Shown here piece after piece: positions 1 through 8,199 of a stretch of 64,000 bases of DNA. The translations under genes and the position numbers were made by a program. The first letter of the stretch is position 1, and the number at the start of each line of letters is the position of its first letter. The notes below the pieces were generated by a model that worked only from the letters and a program-made list of their open reading frames with translations, was not told the origin of the DNA and did no database searches. The DNA is taken from contig NZ_JABMCB010000202.1 in NCBI RefSeq assembly GCF_013359935.1, positions 62,001 to 126,000 on the forward strand, written 5' to 3'. This DNA comes from Paenibacillus xylanilyticus (GTDB lineage: Bacteria > Bacillota > Bacilli > Paenibacillales > Paenibacillaceae).

Positions 1-156
1 ATCGAAACGGGATTATGCGGCAATCTGTGCCGCTGCACCGGATATGGAGGTATAATACGGGCGGTGCGCAAGGCAGGGGAGAGTTGCAGTGAGCCTTATT
101 CATTATCATCGAATGAAATTAAGAATGAGCATACGAATGTCGTGCAGCATGATTAA
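1..156 (+). CDS. [2Fe-2S] small subunit of a xanthine dehydrogenase/CoxS-type enzyme (C-terminal end only)
   Basis: The open frame enters from the left edge and stops at 154-156, so only about 51 residues are visible. They contain the motif LCGNLCRCTGYGGI, the second iron-sulfur cluster motif (C-x-R-C) typical of the small subunits of molybdenum hydroxylases such as xanthine dehydrogenase and CO-dehydrogenase-like enzymes. In that family this subunit carries two [2Fe-2S] clusters that pass electrons between the molybdopterin and flavin subunits. The helical tail VRKAGE follows as expected. The last 20 or so residues are polar and not conserved. The large and flavin subunits must lie to the left, outside the window. 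The substrate cannot be told from this fragment. Confidence 0.85.
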   Translation: METGLCGNLCRCTGYGGIIRAVRKAGESCSEPYSLSSNEIKNEHTNVVQHD

Positions 157-172
157 CGAATTGGAAAAGTTT

Positions 173-209
173 AGACCAGAGAAGATGTTCTCCTTTTCTG
201 GTCTTTTTT
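173..209 (+). terminator. Rho-independent terminator after the iron-sulfur subunit gene
   Basis: An 8-bp stem, AGACCAGA at 173-180 pairing with TCTGGTCT at 197-204, is followed at once by a run of T. It lies 17 nt after the stop codon of the upstream gene. Confidence 0.85.
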
Positions 210-880
210 GGGTCTACTTCACATGAACTTACGAATGATGCTCGAAACTCGCGAACCGATAAACAGAGATGTCGAAATTGAAAAGGGCAGATTTCAATGA
301 TTTAAATTACATAAATAATATTATGTAAACTAATTATTTTCAATGACCCCTATAAGCTGTATCTATATTGCAAAAAGAATATTAAAGAAGGTCAATCTGA
401 TGAACGAGTCTGCTCTTATTCAAAAGTATACAAATATATATTGCGGAATTTCTTCTTGAAATCCTTTCAATACATGGAGTAATCTTGTCAAAGTCGTCCT
501 GGAGTAAATCGTTTTCGCTGTAAGGTCAGATAAAGGGCCTGAACGTGAGTAATATCAGCATATATGTTGATTTATCCTTGTTTGAGGAAATGAAAGTACT
601 GATTTCAGTCTATGTTAACCTGTGCCTGAGAATAATCGAGTTTTGATCGAAAAACGGTATGCAAATTTTAGGTTTATCAACGTTAAAACATTGTTCTTTT
701 TTTTAAAAAGTCATTAAAAATAAGAGTAAATTTCACAACTTATTAACTTCAAATTTAAAAGGTATATATTCCCAGTAGGAGTACATAGACCTGATTATAG
801 ATCAATTTCATATGGATTTGCGATGGATTTAGCACCGCTTTCAATGTATGCTTTTGAAAACTGGAAAGGAAGTGGGAAAA
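210..880. other. Long AT-rich intergenic stretch without a recognised gene
   Basis: About 670 bases separate the terminator from glpX. The sequence is AT-rich, and its reading frames are short and lack convincing ribosome binding sites. I recognise no riboswitch, RNA gene or repeat in it. The promoter of glpX presumably lies near the right end, but no clear -35/-10 pair stands out. Confidence 0.5.
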
Positions 881-1957
881 ATGGAACGCGAACTGGCGTT
901 GGAAATTGTCCGAGTAACAGAATTGGCTGCGTTAGCCTCAGCCCCCTGGATGGGGCGGGGAGACAAGAATAGTGCAGATGAAGCGGCTACTTTGGCCATG
1001 CGCGCCATGTTCGATTCCGTGTCCATTCGCGGCACGGTGGTAATCGGTGAAGGAGAAATGGATGAAGCACCCATGTTGTACATCGGCGAGGAAGTGGGTA
1101 ACGCTGAAGGACCCGAGGTAGACGTTGCTGTAGATCCTCTCGAAGGTACAGAAATCGTGGCCAAGGGCCTGAACAACGCTTTATCGGTTATTGCAGTGGC
1201 GGGAAAAGGAAACCTGCTCCATGCACCGGATATGTATATGGAGAAACTGGCCGTAGGCCCTGCTCTGGTCGGCAAGGTCAGCATCGAAGACCCGGTTGAG
1301 GTTACACTGGAGAAAGCAGCTGCCGCATTGAATAAAAACATCTCGGATCTGACCGTCATGATTCTGGACCGCGTCCGGCATGAGAGCACGATCAAAACGC
1401 TGCGTAAAGTCGGCGTACGGATCAAGTTCCTCAGCGATGGCGATGTGGCCGGTGCCATGGCTCCTGCATTCCCCGAGGCTGGCATTGACCTGTATGTTGG
1501 TTCCGGCGGCGCTCCTGAAGGTGTGCTGGCAGCCGCCGCACTCTCATGCCTCGGTGGCGAGATTCAAGGCCGGTTAATGCCGGCCAATGCAGATGAGTTT
1601 CAGCGCTGCCTTCAGATGGGCATTGACAATCCTTACAAAGTATTAACGATGGAGGACATGATCGGCACCGAAGATGTCATCTTTGCGGCAACTGGCGTTA
1701 CGCCAGGTGAAATTTTGGGCGGCGTACGTTATCTTGCTGATGACCGGGCCGAGACGGATTCGATTGTCATGCGTGCCAAAACCAAAACGATCCGTTTTAT
1801 TCGTTCAGTACATTTCCTGCCCAATAAGGAAGTGCTGCACAAGGTAAGAGAGCTTCAGGCCACGCCGGAACCTTCGGATCGCATCCAGAGCCCGGCCAAA
1901 ATAGTGGAGCAAGCCGAGTTTAGCCAATCATCCGTTGATTATGGTGTAACGACTTAA
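881..1957 (+). CDS. glpX: Class II fructose-1,6-bisphosphatase GlpX
   Basis: This cytoplasmic enzyme hydrolyses fructose-1,6-bisphosphate to fructose-6-phosphate in gluconeogenesis. The N-terminus MERELALEIVRVTELAALAS and the segments GRGDKNSADEAAT, VIGEGEMDEAPMLYIGE and AVDPLEGT are the hallmarks of GlpX. The GEGEMDEAP and DPLEGT stretches carry the acidic metal ligands of this Li+-sensitive phosphatase fold. I chose ATG 881, not the in-frame ATG 848, because it has the family N-terminus and the purine-rich GGAAAGGAAGTGGG directly ahead. The protein has 358 residues. The Bacillus relative has about 321, so it carries a C-terminal tail of about 30 residues that looks non-catalytic. The gene stands alone and ends in a strong terminator. 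Confidence 0.95.
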   Translation: MERELALEIVRVTELAALASAPWMGRGDKNSADEAATLAMRAMFDSVSIRGTVVIGEGEMDEAPMLYIGEEVGNAEGPEVDVAVDPLEGTEIVAKGLNNALSVIAVAGKGNLLHAPDMYMEKLAVGPALVGKVSIEDPVEVTLEKAAAALNKNISDLTVMILDRVRHESTIKTLRKVGVRIKFLSDGDVAGAMAPAFPEAGIDLYVGSGGAPEGVLAAAALSCLGGEIQGRLMPANADEFQRCLQMGIDNPYKVLTMEDMIGTEDVIFAATGVTPGEILGGVRYLADDRAETDSIVMRAKTKTIRFIRSVHFLPNKEVLHKVRELQATPEPSDRIQSPAKIVEQAEFSQSSVDYGVTT

Positions 1958-2067
1958 ACAGCCCTGAATTCCCTGAGTCTCAGGGTCACCAAACGAACGA
2001 TGGGTCAGCTGGCAAAAGGACTCTTTTCACAATTTGTCGGACGAGATTTTCGCTATATGAATAATCA

Positions 2068-2111
2068 AAACAGAAAGAGAATCTGCAGGTTCAGATTCTC
2101 TTTCTGTTTTA
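2068..2111 (+). terminator. Strong Rho-independent terminator after glpX
   Basis: A perfect 16-bp stem (2070-2085 with 2092-2107) closes a 6-nt loop and is followed by TTT. It starts about 110 nt after the glpX stop and separates glpX from the LacI-led operon. Confidence 0.93.
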
Positions 2112-2122
2112 TGTAAAAAGCA

Positions 2123-2151
2123 TTGACAACGGTTACAACACATGAGAAAAT
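2123..2151 (+). promoter_or_regulatory. Sigma-A-type promoter of the LacI/ThuA operon
   Basis: A perfect -35 box TTGACA at 2123-2128 is followed, after 17 nt, by the weak -10 box GAAAAT at 2146-2151. It lies about 70 nt ahead of the LacI gene. Confidence 0.55.
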
Positions 2152-2164
2152 GTACGCGCGTACA
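2151..2164. promoter_or_regulatory. Palindromic operator candidate for the LacI-family regulator
   Basis: TGTACGCGCGTACA is a perfect 14-bp palindrome with a central CG step, the usual layout of LacI-family operators. It directly abuts the predicted -10 box, where a repressor would block transcription. Autoregulation by the downstream LacI protein is inferred. Confidence 0.6.
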
Positions 2165-2221
2165 TAAAAACATCTTCTACACAATAACATCATAATTCAA
2201 TAATGTAAGGGGGTGAAATCC

Positions 2222-3268
2222 ATGGCATCCCGTAAAGAAGTGGCTGACCTTGCAGGGGTCTCCGAAGCTACGGTATCCCGTGTGCTTAATGGCGTTGGAC
2301 CGATCAAAGAGGAGACTCGCCGCAAGGTACTGGAAGCTTCTGAGAAGCTTGGATATGTGCCCAGTGCAATAGCACGCAGCTTCGCCAGAAGCAAAAGTGG
2401 TAATCTCGGTGTTGTTTTACCCTATGTCCCGAAGGCACATTTGTTCTCCGCTTACTTTTTCTCGGAAATGCTAAGCGGCATTGGGAATAAAGCCAGAGAC
2501 AGCGGCATGGACCTGCTCGTCATGTTCAGATCACCTGGCGAAGTAATGAATTATGCCGACCTGTTCCGACGTCAGAAAGTGGATGCCTGCATTATTCTTG
2601 GTGCCAAAGATGACCATGGAGAACTGGCAGCCATGCAGCAGCTTCAGGAGGAAGGACATCCTTTTTGCGTAATGAATCAGCATTTTGCAGGCGAATCCTT
2701 CCTGGAAGTGGATGCTGATCATGTAGAGGGCAGCAGGCTCGCAGTACATCACCTTACCGAGCAAGGATATCGCAAAATTGCTTTTCTTAACGGTCCGGAC
2801 AGTTATTCGAACAGCCAGGAACGGCTGCTGGGCGTTCAGATTGGGTTAAAAGAAGCGGGAATGGAGCTGGATCCTGATCTGCTGCTTGAGGGGAATTACA
2901 GCAGAAGAAGCGGCGTGGAGGCGGCCGCCACAATCGCAGCGAGGCTAGACGAGATCGATGCGGTCTTTGCTGCTAATGATCGAATGGCTATCGGTGTTAT
3001 GCACGGATTGCGTGAGCGCGGGATTGAGGTTCAGAATTTTCCGGCTTTTGTCGGATACGACGATTCCGATGCTGCCGAGATGTCTGTTCCACCGCTAACA
3101 AGTGTCAGGGTTCCTTTTTATGAAATGGGGGAACTCGCGGTATCGAAGCTAATTCATGGATCTTTGGTTGGAAGCGCTTCAACAGAAGCTTCAGGCTCGC
3201 CGTCCGAATGGCCCAGAGAATTATTACCCACGGAGTTGATCATCCGGGCTTCTTCGATTCGCAAGTAA
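2222..3268 (+). CDS. LacI-family transcriptional regulator
   Basis: This 348-residue regulator has an N-terminal helix-turn-helix (KEVADLAGVSEATVSRVLNG, residues about 5-24). It is followed by the hinge helix region (YVPSAIARSFARSKSG) and a periplasmic-binding-protein-like sugar-sensing domain that starts LGVVLPYV. An in-frame GTG at 2213 overlaps the AAGGGGGTG ribosome binding site, so ATG 2222 with 6-nt spacing is the better start. It heads an operon with two Gfo/Idh/MocA dehydrogenases and a ThuA-like protein, with only 39 nt to the next gene and no terminator between. The natural reading is a sugar- or polyol-responsive repressor of its own operon. The inducer is unknown. Confidence 0.9.
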   Translation: MASRKEVADLAGVSEATVSRVLNGVGPIKEETRRKVLEASEKLGYVPSAIARSFARSKSGNLGVVLPYVPKAHLFSAYFFSEMLSGIGNKARDSGMDLLVMFRSPGEVMNYADLFRRQKVDACIILGAKDDHGELAAMQQLQEEGHPFCVMNQHFAGESFLEVDADHVEGSRLAVHHLTEQGYRKIAFLNGPDSYSNSQERLLGVQIGLKEAGMELDPDLLLEGNYSRRSGVEAAATIAARLDEIDAVFAANDRMAIGVMHGLRERGIEVQNFPAFVGYDDSDAAEMSVPPLTSVRVPFYEMGELAVSKLIHGSLVGSASTEASGSPSEWPRELLPTELIIRASSIRK

Positions 3269-3307
3269 TCTAGAGCATGATTTGAATTCCAAAAGGAGGA
3301 AATAACC

Positions 3308-4480
3308 ATGTCAAATCGTCTACGTGTCGGAATGGTTGGATACAAGTTTATGGGGAAGGCCCATAGCAATGCTTATCGAAGTCTGCCTATGTTTTTCCCG
3401 TCAGCACCACTGCAGCCGGAAATGTCCGTAATCTGCGGTCGCAATGAACAGGGAGTGCAGGAAGCTGCGAGCCAGTTCGGTTGGTCCGAAAGTGTAACTG
3501 ACTGGCGTGAGCTGGTACAGCGTGATGATATTGATCTGATCGATATTAATGCACCAAGTGATGCTCACAAGGAAATTGCACTGGAAGCGGCACGCCAGGG
3601 TAAACATCTGTTTTGCGAGAAACCGCTGGCCTTGTCGCTCGCTGATTCAAGAGAGATGCTTCAAGCAGCAGAAGACGCCGGAGTGGCACACATGGTTGGG
3701 TTCAACTATCGCTTCTCCCCGGCTGTGCAGCTTGCCAAGGAGCTGGTGCAGAGCGGTCGTTTGGGTGAAATCTACCATTTCCGTGCGTTTTTCCTGCAGG
3801 ACTGGATTATGGATCCTTCGTTTCCGCTCGTCTGGCGCCTGCAAAAAGAAGTGGCTGGTTCCGGATCGCACGGAGATCTGGGAGCACACTTGATCGATCT
3901 CGCACGCTTCCTCGTGGGTGAATTCAAGGAAGTGATCGGTATGAGCGAGACGTTTATCAAAGAACGTCCGCTTGCTTCCGAAATGACTGGACTTAGTGCG
4001 AAGGGCAGCTCCAATGCAGATGCGCCGAAAGGCGAAGTGACTGTTGATGATGCCACACTGTTTCTGGCGCGATTTGCAGGAGGAGCGCTGGGCAGCTTCG
4101 AGGCTACACGTTTTGCAGCAGGTCACCGCAGCACCAATTCGTTTGAGATCAATGGCAGTCTGGGCAGTGTCCGATTTGACTTTGAACGGATGAATGAGCT
4201 GGAAGTGTATTTTACAAAAGATGAAGAGGATGTACAGGGGTTCCGCCGTGTCCTGGCTACGGATCCGGCACACAAATATGCCGAGGCCTGGTGGCCTGCC
4301 GGACATACGATTGGATTTGAGCACACGTTTACCCATGAAATGCTGGAACTCGTTACAGCCATCTCCGAAGGACGGCAGCCTTCACCAAGTTTCCATGACG
4401 GGGTCGCCTGTCAGGCTGTACTGGAAGCCGTGGAACGTTCCGTCACAGAGCGGCGCTGGGTATCGCTTGAAGAGATGTGA
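3308..4480 (+). CDS. Gfo/Idh/MocA-family NAD(P)-dependent oxidoreductase
   Basis: The 390-residue protein begins with a Rossmann nucleotide-binding segment (VGMVGYKFMGKAHSNAYRS). It also has the family motif CEKPLA near residue 100 (KHLFCEKPLALS), whose Lys is a catalytic or cofactor-contact residue. The second half (GSHGDLGAHLIDLARFL) matches the substrate-binding alpha/beta domain with the typical catalytic His. Members oxidise or reduce sugars and cyclitols such as inositol, glucose or trehalose. The start is set by the strong AAAAGGAGG box ahead of ATG 3308. It is followed by a ThuA-like gene and a second member of the same family, a grouping that recalls thuA/thuB keto-disaccharide metabolism. 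The exact substrate is unknown. Confidence 0.9.
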   Translation: MSNRLRVGMVGYKFMGKAHSNAYRSLPMFFPSAPLQPEMSVICGRNEQGVQEAASQFGWSESVTDWRELVQRDDIDLIDINAPSDAHKEIALEAARQGKHLFCEKPLALSLADSREMLQAAEDAGVAHMVGFNYRFSPAVQLAKELVQSGRLGEIYHFRAFFLQDWIMDPSFPLVWRLQKEVAGSGSHGDLGAHLIDLARFLVGEFKEVIGMSETFIKERPLASEMTGLSAKGSSNADAPKGEVTVDDATLFLARFAGGALGSFEATRFAAGHRSTNSFEINGSLGSVRFDFERMNELEVYFTKDEEDVQGFRRVLATDPAHKYAEAWWPAGHTIGFEHTFTHEMLELVTAISEGRQPSPSFHDGVACQAVLEAVERSVTERRWVSLEEM

Positions 4481-4603
4481 GTTGGGAAGGCAGAATGAAT
4501 GCAGATGCAAAAAGCAGAAAGAAGAATGCGACCGATGTGCTTAAAGGCGAAGACGGTACAGATGTAAAGCGACACCAAACTAATCGAAAGCGAGTGAATA
4601 GCG

Positions 4604-5329
4604 ATGAGCAAGGCACTGATTGTATGGGGCGGCTGGGATGGACATGAACCGGAGCAGGTAGCAGCGATTTTTGAACGCATTCTGAAGGAAGAGCAGTTTG
4701 AGGTTGAAGTTTCGAATACATTGGAAGCTTACGCAGACGCTGAGAAACTGCTCGGTCTGGATCTGATTGTTCCGCTGTGGACGATGGGACAGATTGAACA
4801 GGAGCTGGTCAATAACGTATCGGCTGCCGTTCAGAGTGGCGTAGGCTTGGCAGGTATTCACGGCGGGATGTGTGACGCGTTCCGGAACAACGTGGATTGG
4901 CAGTTCATGACTGGCGGGCAGTGGGTTGCACACCCGGGTAATGATGGCGTGGAGTACACGGTAAACATCAAGCGCGGTTCGAGTCCGCTGCTGGACCACA
5001 TCGAAGATTTTCAGGTAAAAAGCGAGCAGTACTACCTGCACGTAGACCCTGCAGTGGAAGTGCTGGCAACAACGCGTTTTCCTGTCGTAGAAGGTCCTCA
5101 TTCAGCCAATGGACCTGTGGATATGCCTGTTGTATGGACGAAACGCTGGGGTGCTGGCCGTGTATTCTACAACTCGCTCGGTCATCATGCAGACATCGTA
5201 GAGATGGAGCAAGTCACTGAAATGATGCGTAGTGGCTTTAGATGGACTGCGGCAGGCAAAGAAATTGCGAAGAACAACGCAGGGAACGCAGCTGCAGTTT
5301 ACACGGGAATGGCCGATAACCAAACTTAA
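4604..5329 (+). CDS. ThuA-like domain protein (trehalose-utilisation family)
   Basis: The 241-residue protein has the class I glutamine-amidotransferase-like fold of ThuA. It shows ALIVWGGWDGHEPEQVA at the N-terminus, GLAGIHGGMCDAF around residues 83-96, EQYYLHVDP near residue 146, and VWTKRWGAGRVFYNSLGHH near residue 180. ThuA proteins lack the amidotransferase Cys and are linked to processing of keto-sugars made by Gfo/Idh/MocA dehydrogenases. Here the gene sits between two such dehydrogenases, which supports that role. The 123-nt gap before it holds no terminator. The ribosome binding site (AAAGCGAGTG) is weak. The sugar is not identifiable from sequence. Confidence 0.85.
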   Translation: MSKALIVWGGWDGHEPEQVAAIFERILKEEQFEVEVSNTLEAYADAEKLLGLDLIVPLWTMGQIEQELVNNVSAAVQSGVGLAGIHGGMCDAFRNNVDWQFMTGGQWVAHPGNDGVEYTVNIKRGSSPLLDHIEDFQVKSEQYYLHVDPAVEVLATTRFPVVEGPHSANGPVDMPVVWTKRWGAGRVFYNSLGHHADIVEMEQVTEMMRSGFRWTAAGKEIAKNNAGNAAAVYTGMADNQT

Positions 5330-5427
5330 TTTTGCTTTCATTCCATGATAACCAAGTATTATATGAAAAAAAGATATACTTCATCAGCATTTCACAAATC
5401 CGATCCGCGTGAAGGGGGCCCACATGC

Positions 5428-6534
5428 ATGAAAACTATGAAAGTAGGCATTATTGGCTGTGGAAAAATCAGCAGTATTTATATGGAAAACTGTCATCGGT
5501 TCGAAATTCTTGAATTGGTTGCCGTAGCGGATATTGACCGTACGAGGGCCGAGGAGCAGGCAGCAGCCTACAATGTTCCCAATGTATACACGGTAGATGA
5601 AATGCTGGCCAATCCCGAGATTGAACTGATCATCAATTTGACGATTCCTGCTGTCCATGCAGATGTTTGTCTGCGGTCGCTGGAAGCGGGGAAACATGTC
5701 TACGTGGAAAAACCACTAGCAGTCACTCGGGAAGAAGGGCAGGCTGTCCTTGAAGCGGCCAAACGCAAAGGATTACTGGTTGGATGCGCACCCGAAACAT
5801 TTTTCGGTTCTGGCATCCAAACCTCGCTCAAGCTGGTGGAGGATGGCGTAATCGGCAGGCCTGTGGCCGCTACAGCGTTTATGATGAGCCGTGGACATGA
5901 ACACTGGCATCCCGATCCGGAGTTCTATTATGCCTCAGGTGGCGGACCGATGTTCGATATGGGACCATACTATCTGACAGCGTTGGTACAATTGCTGGGG
6001 CCGATCAGTTCGATTGCTGGCATGACAGGCAAAGCAATGGAAGAGCGTACAATTACCAGCGAGAAAAAGAGGGGGCAAACCATCCCCGTGGACATTCCAA
6101 CGCATGTGGCAGGACTGCTGCAGTTCGAGCAAGGAGCCATTGGCACGTTGATAACCAGCTTCGATGTTTTTGGAGGAAGTGCATTGCCTCCGATAGAGGT
6201 ATATGGGACGCATGGCACTCTGCAGGTACCGGATCCCAACACGTTTGGGGGCCCTGTGCGCTACCGGTTGCTGGGTGAACAGGATTGGACGGAAGTTCCG
6301 TTACTTCCAGGATACCAGGAGAACACACGCGGAATTGGTGTAGCTGATATGGCCTACGCCGCTCAAAGCGGTCGCGCTCACAGAGCGAGTGGAGACCTCG
6401 CCTACCACGTTCTTGAAGCGATGTGGGCCTTCCATGATTCAAGCGATGAGCAGACTTTCTATAAAATGAGAAGCACTTGTCAGCGCCCTGCTGCACTGCC
6501 TGAAGGTTTGGCATTATATACACTTGATCAATAA
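5428..6534 (+). CDS. Gfo/Idh/MocA-family NAD(P)-dependent oxidoreductase
   Basis: This second dehydrogenase of the operon has 368 residues. The N-terminal Rossmann motif is VGIIGCGKISSIYMEN, followed by the family EKP motif in KHVYVEKPLAVT. In the C-terminal half, YYASGGGPMFDMGPYYL is the usual substrate-site segment. It shares only the fold with the member at 3308, so the two probably act on different intermediates. A GAAGGGGG box precedes ATG 5428. The gene closes the operon and is followed by a strong terminator. The sandwiching of a ThuA gene suggests a short oxidation/isomerisation pathway. No transporter gene is present here, so uptake must be encoded elsewhere. Confidence 0.9.
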   Translation: MKTMKVGIIGCGKISSIYMENCHRFEILELVAVADIDRTRAEEQAAAYNVPNVYTVDEMLANPEIELIINLTIPAVHADVCLRSLEAGKHVYVEKPLAVTREEGQAVLEAAKRKGLLVGCAPETFFGSGIQTSLKLVEDGVIGRPVAATAFMMSRGHEHWHPDPEFYYASGGGPMFDMGPYYLTALVQLLGPISSIAGMTGKAMEERTITSEKKRGQTIPVDIPTHVAGLLQFEQGAIGTLITSFDVFGGSALPPIEVYGTHGTLQVPDPNTFGGPVRYRLLGEQDWTEVPLLPGYQENTRGIGVADMAYAAQSGRAHRASGDLAYHVLEAMWAFHDSSDEQTFYKMRSTCQRPAALPEGLALYTLDQ

Positions 6535-6567
6535 TACATCGTTCACACGCTCGATATAGTAATAAAG

Positions 6568-6605
6568 GAGCCCTGTCTTCCATTGAAGGAAGCAGGGCTC
6601 TTTTT
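6568..6605 (+). terminator. Rho-independent terminator of the LacI/ThuA operon
   Basis: GAGCCCTG at 6568-6575 pairs with CAGGGCTC at 6593-6600. A second short CTTCC/GGAAG stem lies inside, and TTTTT follows. The next gene is convergent, ending at 6621. Confidence 0.9.
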
Positions 6606-6620
6606 GGCATACAACGTTAT

Positions 6621-7442
6621 CTAGGGCTCAAACCCGGCCTGGCTGATCCAGATCTCATGGTCCGCAAAATGCTTTTTCATACGCTCCACAAGGATGCGAT
6701 AGGCTTCTGGATGATACCAGTCTTCCATGCCAATTTGTTGATAGAGCGATTCCATACCCAGTCTTCGGGTTCGTTTGCCTTCGCTGCCATCGCCCATGAA
6801 ATAATCATCGATGCATACACGTTGAACTAGCGGCCTCAGGATGGTTGGAAAGTTCTCGCTGCTGGGCAGCACAGGTGCAATCGCAACCTGGGTAGGGATG
6901 CCCGCATCCCTTAATTGTTCCAGTGCATGCAATCTTCCAGCAATGGGTGGTGCAGCGGGGCTGAAATGCTTACGGATCTCATCCAGATCCGTTTCGATCG
7001 TTATGCTTACACGCACACGTTCACCTAACTGCTGCAGTAGGTCCACATCCCGCGTTACGAGAGGACTCCGGGTCTGAACCAACAGGAAATCCGGCGGATG
7101 GTCGATCATGACTTCCAGCAATGAACGGGTAATCTGCTCTTTATATTCAGCAGGCTGATATGGATCTGTACTTGAGGACATAAACAACGTAATCTTGCCT
7201 TTCGAGCGAGCACGCTTTAACTCCTTAACGAGTATGCTCGCAGCCTCTTGTTTAACATCAACCCAAGTTCCCCAATCCTCCTTGCGGAATAAGGAAACGG
7301 GCATTTGTCGTACATAACAGTAAGAACATGCAAAAGAGCAACCGGTATAGGGATTGAGCGTATGGGTGTAACCGTTGAGAAAACCGGATCCTTTGTTCAA
7401 CAATGTTTTGGGTGTTTTATATAGCAGATTGGTTTTCATCAT
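6621..7442 (-). CDS. Radical SAM protein of the spore photoproduct lyase-like (SplB/COG1533) family
   Basis: The 273-residue protein carries a CX3CX2C cluster motif (C35, C39, C42 in PYTGCSFACSYCYVRQ), which binds the [4Fe-4S] cluster that cleaves S-adenosylmethionine. The context HTLNPYTGC and the following FMSSSTDPYQPAE and VQTRSPLVTRD segments are typical of the SPL-related radical SAM group. This is not the true spore photoproduct lyase, which is longer. Its ATG overlaps the adaA stop codon (ATGATGA at 7437-7442), so translation is coupled to adaA. That makes a role in repair or sensing of DNA damage plausible, but the reaction is unknown. A second in-frame ATG follows at once. Confidence 0.85.
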   Translation of the reverse strand: MMKTNLLYKTPKTLLNKGSGFLNGYTHTLNPYTGCSFACSYCYVRQMPVSLFRKEDWGTWVDVKQEAASILVKELKRARSKGKITLFMSSSTDPYQPAEYKEQITRSLLEVMIDHPPDFLLVQTRSPLVTRDVDLLQQLGERVRVSITIETDLDEIRKHFSPAAPPIAGRLHALEQLRDAGIPTQVAIAPVLPSSENFPTILRPLVQRVCIDDYFMGDGSEGKRTRRLGMESLYQQIGMEDWYHPEAYRILVERMKKHFADHEIWISQAGFEP

Positions 7443-8023
7443 TTGGGATGCCTCTGTTCGCGATAATGGGCTGGCGTCTGTCCCGTATGCTTGCGAAATA
7501 CAGCAATAAAATAGGCAGAATTGGCTATGCCTACACGGTGACCAATATCTGTGACCGTTAGCGAGGTACTCACCAGTAATTCGGCCGCCTCAGTCATTCG
7601 TTTTTCCTGAACATATTGCACCGGAGTCATTCCGGTAATCCGTTTAAATACGCGATGCAGATGATACGGGCTTCCATGGCTAATCTGGGCAAGCACATCA
7701 AGTGTAAGAGTTTCCGCATAATGAAGTTCGATATAGTCCGTTACCGTAGAGATCCATTCCTGATCAGGCACACGTTCACCTGTAGGCTTGCATCGTTTGC
7801 ATGGTCTGAAGCCCTGCGCCAATGCTTCATCAGGATGGCTGAAAACCAGCACATTTGTATATTTGGGCTCTTTGGATTTGCAGGAAGGTCGGCAAAAAAT
7901 GCCTGTCGTCTTGACTCCGTAATAAAATTTGCCGTCGTAGGCACTGTCATTGCTGAAAATGGCAGTCCATCGTATTTCATCTATGGGAATGGAATCGGAT
8001 TGGGATTTTTCCTGACGTTCCAT
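7439..8023 (-). CDS. adaA: AdaA-type methylphosphotriester-DNA methyltransferase and AraC-family activator
   Basis: The N-terminal Ada zinc domain has the four expected cysteines: C44 and C48 in FCRPSCKSKEP, and C75 and C78 in FRPCKRCKP. In Ada the first of these accepts the methyl group from DNA phosphotriesters and switches the protein into an activator. The C-terminal half is an AraC-type double helix-turn-helix (LTLDVLAQISHGSPYHLHRV and LTVTDIGHRVGIANSAYFIA). I start it at 8023, not at an upstream GTG/ATG, because GAGAGGTGATCC precedes this ATG. This gives 194 residues against about 211 in Bacillus subtilis AdaA. No adaB/ogt methyltransferase follows. Instead the coupled partner is a radical SAM gene. 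Confidence 0.92.
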   Translation of the reverse strand: MERQEKSQSDSIPIDEIRWTAIFSNDSAYDGKFYYGVKTTGIFCRPSCKSKEPKYTNVLVFSHPDEALAQGFRPCKRCKPTGERVPDQEWISTVTDYIELHYAETLTLDVLAQISHGSPYHLHRVFKRITGMTPVQYVQEKRMTEAAELLVSTSLTVTDIGHRVGIANSAYFIAVFRKHTGQTPAHYREQRHPK

Positions 8024-8042
8024 AGGATCACCTCTCGACACA

Positions 8043-8069
8043 TTATACCCTTGTTTGAACAATGTTCAA
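8043..8069 (-). promoter_or_regulatory. adaA promoter with an overlapping palindrome
   Basis: On the minus strand, TTGAAC (-35) is separated by about 16 nt from a perfect TATAAT (8043-8048). The -35 region lies inside TTGAACAATGTTCAA (8055-8069), a perfect 6-3-6 palindrome. A further TTGAAC half site lies at 8075-8080. Confidence 0.6.
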
Positions 8070-8199
8070 CCGAATTGAACATGAAAAAGCAAGATTTCAA
8101 TAGCAAGACATCCCGTCTTTCTTTCACATGGAATGAAATATGCTACAATGAGCAGGATGGTGTACATGCGAAATTTATTCATGAAAGAGGTAGGTAAGA

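Noticed and set aside
541..660. GTG-started short frame (VSNISIYVDLS...) in the first intergenic stretch
   Set aside because: About 35 codons without a ribosome binding site. No recognisable protein.
848..881. ATG 848 as the glpX start
   Set aside because: The extra residues do not match GlpX, and the ribosome binding site lies between the two ATGs.
6568..6605. CRISPR, integrase, transposase or tRNA anywhere in the window
   Set aside because: No regularly spaced repeats, no integrase or transposase-like protein and no cloverleaf-like sequence were found.
8090..8120. AAAAAGCAAGA and AGCAAGA as Ada boxes
   Set aside because: They point away from adaA, and the sequence lacks the GCGC core of the E. 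coli Ada box.
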